64,000 bases of DNA, taken from assembly GCA_964036195.1 (NCBI GenBank), contig OZ038450.1:31622794-31686793 (forward strand), given 5' to 3'. This stretch comes from Sphaerolaimus hirsutus (taxonomy: Eukaryota; Nematoda; Chromadorea; Monhysterida; Sphaerolaimidae). Below are positions 1 to 13,600 of the stretch, piece after piece. Every line of letters begins with the position of its first letter. Position 1 is the first letter of the stretch. Under the pieces are notes generated by a model. It was not told the DNA's origin. It was given only the letters and a program-made list of their open reading frames with translations, and searched no databases. The position numbers and the translations under genes are program-made.

Positions 1-204
1 TTATTGTTATACCCCCAAACCTGGAGTTTATTATTTTATCTAGCAAAATTGACCCGGGTGTGTACAACTGAACGCTGTACAAAGCATGTCACCGTATTTT
101 TATGAAAAAATGGAATCAAATGAAAAATTGTGTGCCAAATTTACGCGAGGGCAACCCAACGAAGACCGTGTCGGGTTGAATTCATTTCGCTGACTACGCG
201 CTGA

Positions 205-523
205 CACAGCAAAAAATGGGTGTGTGATGCGTTGTGAAGCGTCGTGAAGTGTCTTCATGTCAACACTTCCCGACGCTGTGAAGCGCTGGTTGACACTTGA
301 AGGCACTTCACGAACCATGCAAAGTATGCTGTAATAGTTTGTGAAGTGCACTTCATGAACTGCGGTCACCGTGATGATAGGTGAAGTGTGTGGAATACAC
401 TTCACAAACAATTTCGAAAACCTTCGTGATGTGTGGTGAAGTGTGTGGAAGTGTATTCACAGAGGCCGCTTCACGCACATCCAGCCCGCTTCCACACACT
501 TCACGAATCTTTTTTTTGCTGTG
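205..523. repeat. Palindromic MITE, CACAGCAAAAAA termini, GTGAAGTG-rich
   Basis: Begins CACAGCAAAAAATGGG and ends TTTTTTTGCTGTG, an inverted pair, and is packed with GTGAAGTG / CACTTCAC words in both orientations. A second, better preserved copy lies at 38471-38769 and relics at about 32936-33035 and 58070-58160. Both main copies have TGA on each side. No coding capacity is visible. Confidence 0.6.
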
Positions 524-607
524 TGATGCTAGGTAGGTATCTTTGGAAATCTATTTGCATACGTAAATATGGATATGGAAAATGTTTGCACTAGCATTCA
601 AGTAAAA

Positions 608-932
608 TACCGTATATACTCGAATAGTTACCCCGCCCTGTATATTTCCCCTTTTGAATGATTCCCCATCATAGACGAGTGGGAAAAAAATCCCCCCTTC
701 GAATAATCCCCCTTTAGGCATAAATATGAAAAAAGTATTTGCATCTAATTTGAAAAATGCACGTTTTTTAGTAAATAAAGCATATTTAATTAAATCAGTT
801 AATAGAAACATGCTTAACATTTTTGACAAAATAGTAATGCACCTTGAATAATCCCCCCTCGAATAGCCCCGCCCCCCAAAAAAATGTCTGACGAAAAATA
901 ATTCCCCAGGGGGGATTATTCGAGTATAAACG
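608..932. repeat. CCGTATT-type non-autonomous element (decayed)
   Basis: Starts CCGTATATACTCGAATAG and ends with GGGGGGATTATTCGAGTATA, an inverted pair related to the CCGTATT..AATACGG families further right. The interior is AT-rich with C/G runs. The open frames across it are by-products of the low-complexity sequence. Confidence 0.5.
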
Positions 933-1008
933 TATCCGGTCAATGCAATATCCGGTTTGTGATCCGGGCAATGCAGAACACACGTAACAACAATGACCGT
1001 GTTAGGAT

Positions 1009-1433
1009 TAGGGTGTCAACAAAAACTTTTTGGCAGAAAACGGAAACGGAAAAATTTTAACACTTGCAGGAAAACGGATACGGAAACGGAAACATTTTGC
1101 TGAAATTTTGCCAGAAACGGAAAAAAAATTGCAGAAAGTTATTTAGAAATAAATTTTTTTGCAGAAATCTTGCTAGAAATACAAAAAATTCACATAATTG
1201 AGCACCTGCATGCATGTTTACCAGTTTGGTTGAAACAAGAAACAGAAAATTGAGCTGGAAAGTGAAAAAAGTTGGAAAAACAGACAATTGAACCGGAAAA
1301 CGGAAAAACGGCGGAAAAACTGAAAATTTAGCCGGAAAACGGAAAATGAGCAAGAAAAACGGAAACGGAAACGGAAAAAAAATTGTGTGCGGAAAGCCGA
1401 ACGGAAAAGGGAAAATGGAAAGTTGACACCCTA
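1009..1433. mobile_element. hAT-like non-autonomous element with GGAAAACGG array, copy 1
   Basis: Terminal inverted repeat TAGGGTGTCAA at the left and TTGACACCCTA at the right, flanked by a perfect 8-bp direct repeat GTTAGGAT (1001-1008 and 1434-1441). An 8-bp target duplication is the hAT-superfamily hallmark. The interior is a degenerate array of GGAAAACGGAAACGG-like units with no transposase. Confidence 0.8.
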
Positions 1434-3182
1434 GTTAGGATAGAACAGTGTTTATACCATCTACATACTTACATAAGTCAATAGACTCTTACAATAGGTG
1501 AGTTATTGTTGCATTTGTCTACATCCGCGTACGTTACAAACAAAAATGTAGTATACGCCGGTGACTTTCCACCGTGCACGCGTGGTTGATATTGGTAACG
1601 TGCCAATGATAATCATAGCATGTGATTTTCATAAAAGTTGAAAAATGCACCACATTCAAAACAATGAATTTTTTCATCTTCTTCAAAAATCACATGCTTA
1701 AATTATCATTGGCACGCTTACAACCAGGCTTGCAGCTCCCGTTTTCGGTGTGTGAAAAAATGTGTGAATTTGGGAGCGTGTGATATTCTTACTATTGTCG
1801 GGCACAATTTAATGTATTTTATTACAATGTGTAGAAATCACACACATAAAAATAACGGTGCTTATTGCACGTGTGAAAAACCGGGTTCACATAGGGGTCG
1901 ACAAAATGCACAGATGCGTATATGCGTTCATTTGTTTATGTGTGAATGACGGGTGCCTCAACAGCGTGTTAAAAAATTATGTGTGAATGGCCGATCACTT
2001 TTTGGGGTTTTTTCTTGTGTGAATGTGTGAAAACGACATAAATATTTTCCATACAGTTTGAAGTCTAAAACAAAAGCTGCAGTTTGTTATCTGGGTGCTG
2101 GAGAACACATTAAAAACAATGACTGTGCTCTGTATGAACAGGGTTTATGCCATCTACATACCTACAAGTCTATAGATTCTTATACAAAGGATTAAGGCAA
2201 TGTTATGCCATTTGTGGCCAAAAAGTTTTTTTTCTCATGAGATTACCATTTTGTTTTCACTCGGGAAATGGGGGCACATGGCATTTCATTGTGCCATAAT
2301 GGGATCGGCATCTTTGATGTTACATAAGTGTGGCAAGAAAATGTTACATTGGCAATTTTTTGAGAAGGCAAAATGAAAATGAGAAAATGAGATCAAAGAT
2401 GGCGATAAGCACACAAAAATATCGGGGATTAAGGTGCAAAAATCAGTGCCTAATAGAAGAGCGCCATTCTATTCATTATTGTAATTATTCTATATTAATT
2501 ATCGACCTCATGTTAAAAATTTGTACTCTTAATTAATTAGTTAATCTATTAATTAACCCTTAGTAGTCCCATTAACACATTAGATAATAACTTATGTACT
2601 AAACTCAAGATAATTAGTACAAATTTTTGATGGTCTTAATTAATTAGTTAATTCACCTTCAATTAGTAGTTAATTAGAAGTGCGCAGTTGATAGTTTATG
2701 AATGTAACCAGGTTGTTAGAAGTCCGCAATTGACGGACACAAAACGTGGATAGCAGAGCAGCTATTTATGTTCATTTTTGCCCTCTGTCCTTATCACTTA
2801 ATGTCACATTTTTGGCCGAAAAATATAAAATTCACACATTTCCACGTTTCCCTGTTATGGTGTGAAAAACACATTTGACCGAAAATGTCATAGTTGGCCA
2901 GTGTGTGAATCTTTTTCCCGACAAATCACGATCGCGTAAGTGCAAATAACATTCACACAATATTTTTTTACGGTGCGCCTGTTGTGTGCTAGCGCGATTT
3001 GATTTGTATTACCGAAAAAAAATTTGTGTGTTATTTTTCGGTGGTGATTTGACCTCCCATGTAAAATAAACAAATGTTGTGCCACCGAAAAATTGCTGCA
3101 CTTGTCGGTAGTATTTATGTGTGTGATTTGTGAATGTGAAAACGTGTGAACTCTGCTGCAACGCTGCTTACAACGTGAGACA
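1434..3182. other. Intergenic or intronic stretch without a recognised gene
   Basis: No reading frame here looks coding. It holds a MITE remnant at about 1557-1749, with inverted words ACGTGCCAATGAT and ATCATTGGCACG at 1598-1716, related to copies at 35117-35369 and 43595-43845. The rest is AT-rich and unassigned. If the NIT receptor continues leftwards this may be intron, but no exon was recognised. Confidence 0.5.
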
Positions 3183-3973
3183 CAGAGTTGTACAAATACT
3201 GGTATTTTTGGAAAACGTAAACGTAAACGTAAATACCTTTTCCAAATCAAAAGTATAAATACTAAAATGTAAGGTATTTTCAAAATACCGAGGAATACGT
3301 AAAAAAAACAACGTAAACGTAACAATTTTATATGTGTAGTATTTGTCATTTTGCTTTGGAAAATACCATTATTTTCAGCTTTATATGGGTCAATCGCTGA
3401 TTTCCACACAATATTTTTATGTTTTTAGCACTACATACTCACCATAATGAACTACATCGAGTCAGACAACTAAAACGGATGATAATCTAACACAAACAAT
3501 GATGATATAAACGTCAAAATTAAGCAAAAGTTACACCTTTTTGTAATTCAATCTGATGAATAACTCGCTCAAATGTTTCCATATCCCAAATGGATCCTTT
3601 TACCAAATTTCAAAAGCGACTCCAGTCAGTAAACAATGGTGGTTATATATTAGACTGTATTAAATATTTGAGGTAGTGTATTGTTTGTAATCATTCTAAT
3701 CGCTGCACTAAAGCGATCGCCACATCATTCTGATCCTTTTAAGTGCTCAAGCATCATAATCGGTAGAGCATATGCAGTTCCGTCCAAGGGTGCGGACACT
3801 AAGAAACCATTAAATATCGGAATTTTTACGTTTTCCCAAGTACCCGGGTATTTCGGTCAGGAATACGTAACAAAACGTAATGGTATTTTTGGAAAACGTA
3901 TACGTACACGTAAATATAAATACCCGAATAACCGGGTATTTCGGGTAAACGTAAATACGTTTTTCCAACTCTG
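3183..3973. mobile_element. hAT-like non-autonomous element, CAGAGTTG termini, copy 1
   Basis: Starts CAGAGTTGTACAAATAC and ends TTTTTCCAACTCTG, with the characteristic GGAAAACGTAAACGTAAACG block just inside both ends. Flanks share only GAGACA. The copies at 53391-54145 and 60945-61804 have perfect 8-bp duplications. The interior between the arrays is unique AT-rich sequence. Confidence 0.65.
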
Positions 3974-4047
3974 GAGACATAAGTACGCGCGAGCGCAGAC
4001 CATGAACTTCATGAAGTCCGCCGAGTATACTGGGAATACAAGAAAGT

Positions 4048-4142
4048 TCTGGCGAAAAAATAACCCCCCCCCATCGAAATACACCCCTGAAAATTTCGCC
4101 TCCAAAACATAAACCCCACGGGGGTATTTCGAGGAAATACAG
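4048..4142. repeat. Truncated CCGTATT-family element (right end only)
   Basis: Contains the typical right half: AATAACCCCCC, then GGGGGTATTTCGAGGAAATAC followed by AGTA (mutated from GGTA). No matching left terminus is present. Confidence 0.5.
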
Positions 4143-4381
4143 TATATCGAGTTGTTCACCAACCACTGGCTATGGCTACCAATAATATTTATGAATCGAC
4201 ATCTTCGATATTCAATTCGAAACTTTCCACACACCCAATTTACATGTGCAAATTTATTTCATGATAATAATAACATCGTATTTAGCTTCAAAAGTCAAAC
4301 TTCAAACACCTCATCCAAAAATATTTCAATATTGCCAAATATTCTTCAACAAAACATCACATTTCACCAGAAATCCATCAC

Positions 4382-4683
4382 AGTTTCTCCAAGGCCAATT
4401 TTCTATTGATGACACTTTGCAAATGTTCACATTGTTCATTCGCAGAAAACAACTTTCTGACACATAAAATCCAGATAAAACTAAAGTAAATCGCTGTGAG
4501 AATTGTCATAGAAACTGCGGCCATCGAAATATTTCTGTCAAGTATTACTTTTTGGCGCCAAGCCAAAAGCGCTTCGTGGGCAGCTGTGGATACCTTTTTG
4601 GGGGGATTTTGGGAAATCGTTGGGTGGTTTGTCTCAAAGAATAGTGTGTCATATCTCTCTGCAAACTGGCTTGAATATGCAAA
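4382..4683 (-). CDS. NIT receptor exon 8: end of ectodomain, second membrane helix, linker
   Basis: Acceptor TTTCAACATTTTCAG precedes 4683; entry is phase 0, as required by exon 7. It encodes a hydrophilic stretch, the helix SMTILTAIYFSFIWILCV and a charged tail with coiled-coil character (NEQCEHLQSVINRKLALEK). In frame a TGA lies at 4378-4380. A donor GTGATG at 4381 leaves CT, and any next base still gives leucine, so splicing onward is as likely as a stop here. If it stops, the product is a two-helix NIT protein without an enzyme domain. Confidence 0.75.
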
Positions 4684-7600
4684 CTGAAAATGTTGAAATA
4701 GTAAAAAATCTAATTTTATATATTTTTGTTTTTCAACTGGCTTTCCAAGATGATGTGCATGTAAAATAATACAGAACTTGTTGACTTGACTTGTGAACGA
4801 GCTCCTATTCCTAACCGAGGAAGAGGACGAATGTGAACAAATGAATTGTGACGTGAAGCGTCGTCTCTTAGTTGACGTTCCATTATTTTATCAATGTGAT
4901 TAGGTGAGTTGAAGTGAATTGACGTGAGTTAGTGTGACGCAAATTTAGATTGTTTCCAAAAGAGTTTGACGAACGTTTTTATTTAGACAATTAAATACAA
5001 AGAAATAAATGTAAATAAAATATACTGAAATAAAGGAATTAATTTACAACTAAATTAATTACTTAAATGAAACGTAAATAAAGCTCAAATTACCGGAGAA
5101 ATAAGGCAATTAAAGAATACACTTAATTACGACAAAAAGGCAATAATTAAGTGGCGCGGTTGTGAACAAAGCACCTTAAATAGCGCGGGTGTGAATAAAG
5201 CACTAAGGTGTTTTTAAAGCACCAAGAGTTAAAACTTAGCACCAAAAATAAGTGACTTAATAAAGGTGACAACGGCGCTTATTTAGATCCTAGGAAGAGA
5301 TTTGTGTGAAGTTGACGAGGTTGCAAACACTGCCGATTTTAGCTGTGAGATTGGCTTTTAAGGGCCAGACCGATTGGCGCCAAACCAATCGCCATCGGTC
5401 TGGCCCTTAAAAGCCGATTTCACAGCTAAAATCGGCAGTGTTTGCAACCTCGTCAACTTCACACGAATCTCTTCCTAGGATCTAAATAAGCGCCGTAGTC
5501 ACTTTATTAAGTCGCTTGTTTTTGGTGCTAAGTTTTACGCTTGGTGCTTTAAGTCACCTCAGTGCTTTATTTCACACCTGCGCTGTTTTTCACAGCCTGA
5601 GTCACACGCACGGGGTTACGGTAATACGGTTTTGGACGCAAAATCGTTAGTAGCGCGTGCATAAATACTTACGATTTTACAAGTACAAGTCACAAGTAAC
5701 GAAATATTTATTTTTATTATTTTATTTCGTTCACAGCTAGCTACCACTTTGCTAATAAGCAATAAATCGATCGAACTTTGCTATGGCCGACGAACGCATA
5801 CGCGCTCAGCGAGGCGCCGCCGCCGCCGCAGCTATGCCTGCGAGCAACGTTGATGAGTTCAACACAGCTCATCCGTTGACTCAACATAGCCGGGCGCTGA
5901 CTGGAGTGCGCAACGGAGTGCTGTGTTTCACATCCAAACCAATTCCTAAAATCGTCAAAGACGAGTCACAACCCGCCGCCGTCAACATACGCGCGGCGGA
6001 GGAAGTATTAGAATTACTTCAAGCCTACGGCTACCAAGCCGAGATGAAACGCTCGGACCTGTCTACGGCTATGGACAAATTCACAACTACTGTCCAAGAT
6101 TACATCACAAGCCTAGACAGAGACAAAGACGGAGTGGCCGAGGAGATAAAGAGTGCCAACGCAAAATTGGAGCGCGCGCTCTACTCGGGCTCGAACAACG
6201 CGATGATGCTCATGGATGAGCTGGAATCGAGGATGGCGACCGCCCAAGCGCAAATCAAATCCGCGGAAAGGTTGATACTTTCCTTGAAAGGTCAGTCAAA
6301 TGTTAATGTTGATTTAACTACTCAACCCCTTTCACAACCCCCTTACAACAATGTCAATATGGGAAGTAGTTCTCAACCTTCACAACCGGAAACTTTATTA
6401 AAGTTACCTAAAATCGAGCTTGCTAAATATAACGGTGATCCGTTAGAATGGGCAGCTTGGTGGGAGATTTTTCGAGCTCAAATTCACGACCGAGCTAATT
6501 TGTCAATGGGTATGAAATATACATACCTCAAGCTCAGCCTTACCGGTCCAGCAGCAGAACTGCTGGCCGGATTAAAAGGTGATGGTTGAGATTACATCAC
6601 AGCGGTCACCATGTTACAATCAAACTTTGGTGAAACGCATCGAGTACAAGCAGCTCTTTGGGATAAATTGTATTCACTCGAAAAGCCTTCGTCAAGAGGA
6701 GACTCTCTCACAAATTTCACACGAACCCTTTTGTCAACTCTCAATCAACTTAAAGAAAGGGGTGAAAGTGTCGATTCTGGTGCAGTGTTAAGAATAATTC
6801 GTGGTTATCTTCCCGATAATATTGTTCTTGCCGTCACAGAAGAACACCGGAATTCGATGCGCACCGCTGTAACCGGCGACACCGAACTCACAGTCGTCAG
6901 GTTTGTTGATGCATTAACTACCATCGCTTGTGCTCAGTTAGATGCGATGAAAACTGAACAACAAAGTTCACAATCTTCAACTGTTGTTCAGAAATCACAA
7001 AATTCATCGGTCAAAAAGCCACAAAATGGAGGTAGTTGGCAACAGCAAAAGAAAAAAGGAAATAAATCACAAAATACCTTTTCAAAACAAAAACCTATTC
7101 ACAATACGGTTGCTTTTGCTGGTACCAACGCTAATGTTGGTAAATCACAAGGAAAAAATAAAAATTCCACTCAACCTCCCAGAACTCTGGCGATCGGAGT
7201 GATTAGTCAAAAGCAGTCCTCACAACCTGCTGCTGACTATCGCAAGCCGAAATTCGAGTGCTTGTTCTGCGGCATCAAAGAGCACTACACAACCGACTGC
7301 CCTCAATACGTCACACCGAGAGAGCGCACTGAGCGGTTGCAAGCTTTGGGCGACGTGTGCACGCGTTGCACGCGCAGAGGCCATCAAGCGGCACAGTGCA
7401 CTCAACATTTGAGTTGCTACTATTGTCGCCAGATTGGTCAGCATCACGGGGCGTTCTGTCCTACCAGACAGGCACCCGCCAGGCGTCAGGTAAACAATTC
7501 ACAAAATAAAGCCTTTGTCAAAACAACGAGCGCTAATTTTCGTCAACGCTCAGGTAATCACAACGGGCGCGGCGTCGTCACATGCACCGCCATCGTATCC

Positions 7601-10600
7601 GCCTTCACACACGGAACCGATGAGCGTGTGTGTAATCCCACCGGACGAAAACGATTTCCGGTGGAGACAGAATACGCTGTACCAGCTGGACATGGACGGT
7701 CCGCTCGACATGGGCGAATGGCCGAGGCCCGCTAACGCGCAACAGGCGAGAGCTCAAGAAGAAGCCCGCAAATATCACAGCAAAAATGAGCTGTGGACGA
7801 CGCTCCGTGCCAACCTCATCCAGGAAGGCACAGATATGGAGACAGTCGAGGCCAAAATCTGCGGCTTCCAGCAAAAACGGTACGAGGTGTACCCACACCT
7901 CAACCCGAACCAAATGTCATCGTCGGTGCCACTTCAACCTAGTCACAGGCCCACGGTGGAGGTGCTGAGCGCACAGGCGGGTTACGGTAACCCCAACACC
8001 GCTACCAGGCAGCAGGCCGAACAAGAATGTGAGTTCGATTTTGCACCTATTGTTCGTTTGCAAGTGGCCCAGGCTTCGTTAATTAATAAAGACGCTGAAC
8101 TAAATCAAGTCACAGACCCTTTGTTAATATTTTTTGACACAGGATGCGAATATTCATACATTAAAGCATCCGTGGCAAATGAGTATAACTTTGAAAACAA
8201 AGGAGATGTTGTTCTTCAAATGAATGTGTTTGCGACAAAAACGCCTGTCACAGTCAATACGTTTTTGGTCGAGGCTGTCATGCCTATTTACAAACACGTC
8301 GACAATAAGGGCAATATGTTACAAATTCCGCTCACTTTACGTGCAGTGGATAATTTGGCAACATATGCGTGCCCACCTCCTTTGTCACAAGACGACAAAA
8401 CAGTCATTTATATTGTGTACGGTGAACATGCACAAGAACAATTCGCGGAACCGCTTGAATTGACCGAAATGACTGAAGAGTTTTGTCACAAATTATGTCA
8501 ACCAGATGTAGTCATTGGTCAAGACTATTATTGGAAGTTCGACATTCGACCAACAGAAATCGAACTTCCATCTGGATTGATCATAGTTGAATCAATACTT
8601 GGATTGATGTTAGGCGGAAATGCGTCCTCACAATCATTTGTCACAACACCCGACATTTCCCCACATCAATTCATGGTTTCATGCAGTTCACATGCTTCAT
8701 CAGCTGTTGCTGTTGGCCAAGAGACATTATTTCAATTTCACAGTCTCGAGTCAATAGGTATCACAGATGATCCCTTATCACATGATGACGACATAGCTGA
8801 ACAGTTAATTCTGGAATCAATTACTCTTGATCCAGAAACTGGTCGCTATAGCGTGGATTGGCCATTCAAATCAACCATTCAAGAATTGCCAACCAACAAT
8901 GCAGAAGCATTTCGTCGCTTTCTGTCACTGTTGAAACGGTTTCGAAAAGATCCCGATTTATTCGCTACATACGCGAAAGTCATCTCAGATCAACTTCACA
9001 AGGGTGTCATCGAACCAGTCTATGGTTCACAAGATGGTTTGCAAGAACACATCTTACCTCACCAACCTGTCCTCACACCTGGCAGATCGACAACATGTCG
9101 AATAGTGTATGATGGTTCTGCAGGCAAGCCAAGTCTCAACAATTGCTTATTTCGAGGCCCAGTTCTCACACCACTGGCGCTCGGATTAATGCTTCGCTTC
9201 AGAGCCGGAAAAGTGGTGTTATTAGCAGATATTGAGAAAGCATTTTTACAAATTGCTCTTCACCCAAAATCACGCGCTTTCACAAAATTTTACTGGCTGC
9301 GTGATGACACCATTCCATCTCATGAAGACAATATTCAAATGATGCAATTCACAAGGGTGCTGTTTGGTCTCACATGCAGTCCATCCATTTTGTCGACTGT
9401 CATCAAATATCACCTAGAAGAGGAATTAGCTCACATGCATCCCGCTGAGACAAATGAACGAATGAAACTGGAGCTGTTGCTCAACAGCATTTACGTTGAT
9501 AATTTAGTTATCAGCGTAGATGATGACAAATATGCAATACAGCTCTATCGTTTAATTAAAGCTGTTTTTGCTAGAGCAAATTTCAACATGCGCGAATGGA
9601 TGACAAATTCGCCTATGGTCTCGGAAAAAATCAAACCTGATGACCTCAACCCGAAAAAGTCACAATATATCAAAGTAATGGGTCTCGTTTACGATCACAT
9701 TGAAGACACCATTGCGGTGCCAGCTCCCAAAAAGGATTTCACGCTCATTGTCACAGCCACACGCCGCAATTTAAACAAATTGCTGGCTTCAACATACGAT
9801 CCTATTGGCGTCACAGCACCCGCGTTATTTCGGTTGAAATTTCGCGTGTCACAAATAATTTAAAGGTGCAATATCACAACCTGGGATGAACTCATCGAAG
9901 ACCCAGAGGCGGATGACTTACTGGACGATTTAAAACGACATCTCTCGTCCATAAGTCAAATCAAATTCCCGCGCTCATTTCATTCTTTTGGCATCGATGT
10001 CAAAGCTGTCACACGACCATTAGAATTACATGTGTTTTGTGATGCCTCAAAAGATGGATACGCCGTTTGCGCTTATTTGCGTCAAAAAGCGATTTCACCC
10101 GACGAATATGGTTATGAAGATGACCGATATTTTAGTGGTTTTCTCACAGCTCGCACAAAACTAGCCCCACTTCCGTCAAAACAAGGTCAACCCCTCACAA
10201 TCACACGCTTGGAATTGCTAGGTGTCACAATTGGTGCACAGCTTATCGATTATTTACATCATGAACTTGTTGAGCTGGGTGGATGGAAAATTCACAGTAA
10301 TTTCCTCTGGACCGATAGCACAGTTGTCATCGGCTGGCTGTATACAGCAAAGCCGCTGGCTACTTTTGTCAATAATCGGGTCACAAAAATCCATTCACTA
10401 ATGTCAAAACATTGCATTCAAATTTGCAAGGTTGCTACAAAAGACAACCCAGCCGACATCGCGTCACGGGGTTGTACTTTTGATCAACTAATGATCGAAA
10501 CAATGTGGTTCACCGGACCCACATTTTTAGCTGAACCTCTCACATCAACCATGCTTGACATTTCGCAATATCAAGCACAACCTGTCACTGAAGAACTTGC

Positions 10601-13600
10601 GAAAGGCGACACTCACATCAGTCGACCTTTATATGCTGGAGCAGTAACTTCACAGCCTGTTTCACAGCCTGATTCACAACCAGCTAATGCTCTTGCACAG
10701 CAAGTACCTGTCAATTTAGACCCCAATTTGTCACAAAATGTCACTCCTCAAAATCCGTTTGTCGAAAGTCGACAACGTCACATCCCTTCAAATCCATTCG
10801 AAATCGACATTCGACGATTTTCAACATTGTCAAAATTGTTGCGTACGGTCGTATACCTGCTTCGTGTCAAAACATATTGGCTAAATCGCTCCATGCATAA
10901 AGCTGCAAAGCGCGAAAGCGAATATTTATCAAAACCCATCACACAAGCTGATTTAAACGAAGCATTTAGACATGTATTGCGCATTTCACAGGCAGAGGAA
11001 TGTGCCAGTTGCATTTCACAAGCGCAACTTGGCAAACACCACATGCTCAAATGGGACGCGTGGAATAATTTATTATATTGTGTCACGCGTGTGTCTCACA
11101 AAGAACACCGAAACCCTTCGTTGTTTTACTACCTGCCAAAGACCGGGTGGTTAACAACGCTAGTGGTTACTCATTTTCATGAGCTTGCTGGTCACAGTGG
11201 CATGCTTCACACTTTAGCAGATTTACGCGAACACTGCTGGTTGTCAAGTGCCAAACAGGTAGTTGCAAAAATCTTGCGTAAATGTGTCACATGCCGCAAA
11301 GCGGAAGGAGGTCCATTCACATTACCTGATTTTCACACATTACCTGTCACTAGAACTCAATCACAAATCAAGCCATTTCAACATATTGGCATTGATTATA
11401 TGGGACCGTTAGTTTATTCACAAAACGGAACCCGTCACAGTCAACACATTTTGTTGCTAACATGCTTCAGTACACGCGCCATTCATTTAGAGTCAACTAA
11501 TAGTGTCTCGACAGCCGACACAATTATGGCTCTAAATCGTTTTATTTCACGTCGAGGCATGCCGGACACAATTTGGTCCGACAATGCCCCAGCATTCAAA
11601 AATTGCGTCAAAATGCTACCGGACGTAAAATGGCATTTTATCACAGCCAATAGTCCATGGCAGGGCGGCGTGTACGAACGCATGGTGGGCTTAGTCAAAC
11701 GCTTGCTCAAAAAAGCATGCGGACGACGTTGTCTCACATGGCATGAATTTCTCACAGTCATGCTTGACGTCGAATTCTCTGTCAATACGCGACCATTGTC
11801 ATACTTGTCAAACACAGACATTGGTGCAGCGATACTGCGCCCAATACATTTTCTTTGGGGCACCCCACCACCATGTTACATGGATGAAAAACGTGAGTTG
11901 GAACTCGATTCCACCACGATTGAACCCATGCGAAAAATTCCAAAAGAAGAATGGGAAAGAATGACAGATGGATCTTTCAACCTCACACCTTCACAAATCG
12001 AAAAAACCTACACACTCACACCCCCACGTGTCAATGACGTCAATTGCATCGACGAAATTGCACTCAATTCTGTGCCTGAAAAGGACAGAGATGACATCAC
12101 ATTACTTTGGGACCAAATTCGTCACAACCGTGAAGTGCTTTGGTATGAGTGGTCACGTCAATACATTGACCTACTCAAAGATCGAGCTAAAAATCAACGC
12201 TTGAAAAAAGGCACAATCAACGAAGCTCCCAAACGTGGTCAAGTGGTGTTAATCACAGATGATAAACAACCACGCGGCATGTGGCAAATTGGCCGCGTTC
12301 ACGAAATACACGTGTCAAGCGATGGCAAAATACGTGCAGTCACAGTATTGTCAAGCAACGGTCGTCGCACACGTAGATCTCCATCTAACCTAGTGCCTCT
12401 GGAAATCGACACAGAGGACGGTGTTGAATATAAAATCGACACTGAAGTAAAAGATGATGATAAGTCACAACCTTCACCTGATAAGGGTGATGATTCACAA
12501 ACAGATCAATCACATCAACAATCACAATCTTCACAGCAAGATGCAAGACGCGCAAACCCACGTCGAACATGTCGCTATACTGGCACATATTCGTTCTGGG
12601 GAAACGTGTCGCATTTAATGGCACTTTCGTTGCTAATACAATCAAAATTAGCCAACGCACTCACATGGACAGATCAATATCACAAAACTTTCAATCTGTG
12701 CCATAAAACACGCACTGGTCACGCAATTCAACTTCCGGAAAAAGTAACATGTCACTTTCCTCAAGTTACAGCCATAGAGGATATTGTGGTATCCATATGG
12801 ACATTGCGTGTTCAGCCGCAAACGACACCAATTTATAGATGTTTTCAACAAGAACATACTATAGTCACGTATATGAGTCTGGTGGGCGGAAAAGCTATGC
12901 TGCCACCAGAAATCATTAAAAACCACAGAGTCACAACTTACGATTGCATGATCGCCTACCAAAATAAAACTTGGAAAGGCGAACCCTTAATAAAAATCGG
13001 TCATGCATTGTGGAGTACCAACAAATCACTTCACATCGATTATTGTTACTTTTGTCACAATTTGAGTAACACAGTAATGAACTTTCACATAGAGGAAGGT
13101 GTGGTCGCAAGTCTTGACGGAAAGAAAATTGTTTCCGAAATTCAAGATTTGTCACATTGCAACCCACAAGCCGGCTATTGTTACGACAGCGACAATGGCG
13201 TCTCTTTATGGAATGCTACTGCCTTTAACAAACAATGTGCATTCCAAGAGATTGGTCAATTCGATGCGCAATATTCACAAAATCACTACATAGTAGAAAA
13301 ATTGCAAGCTGCATTTTCTGTCACATGGAGATCACAACAATTCCCAAATAATGCAGAATGCGTTCCAAAGGACGCAAAATATATTGACCAGGGCTCGGCA
13401 TTCATTCAATTTCTTCGATATCAAATTAAGAAATTGAAAAAGCCTCCAATCGAAAAAGCTCCTCTTCATTTCAAACTCGCACCAGAACTTGATGTTGGTG
13501 TGTTTCACTTGCTCACAGCCCGTCAACAATACGAAGTCGACAAAATTGCACATCTAGAACAAAAACAATTTGGATCTATCTGGCAACAATTATGTCACAT

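Noticed and set aside
1009-1433. Regular short repeats resembling a CRISPR array
   Set aside because: Units are contiguous and degenerate, without unique spacers, lie inside transposon termini, and the genome is animal.
5375-5393. TGGCGCC primer-binding site
   Set aside because: TTGGCGCCAA is self-complementary, sits in the hairpin loop, recurs at the 3' end, and GGCGCC is common in this genome.
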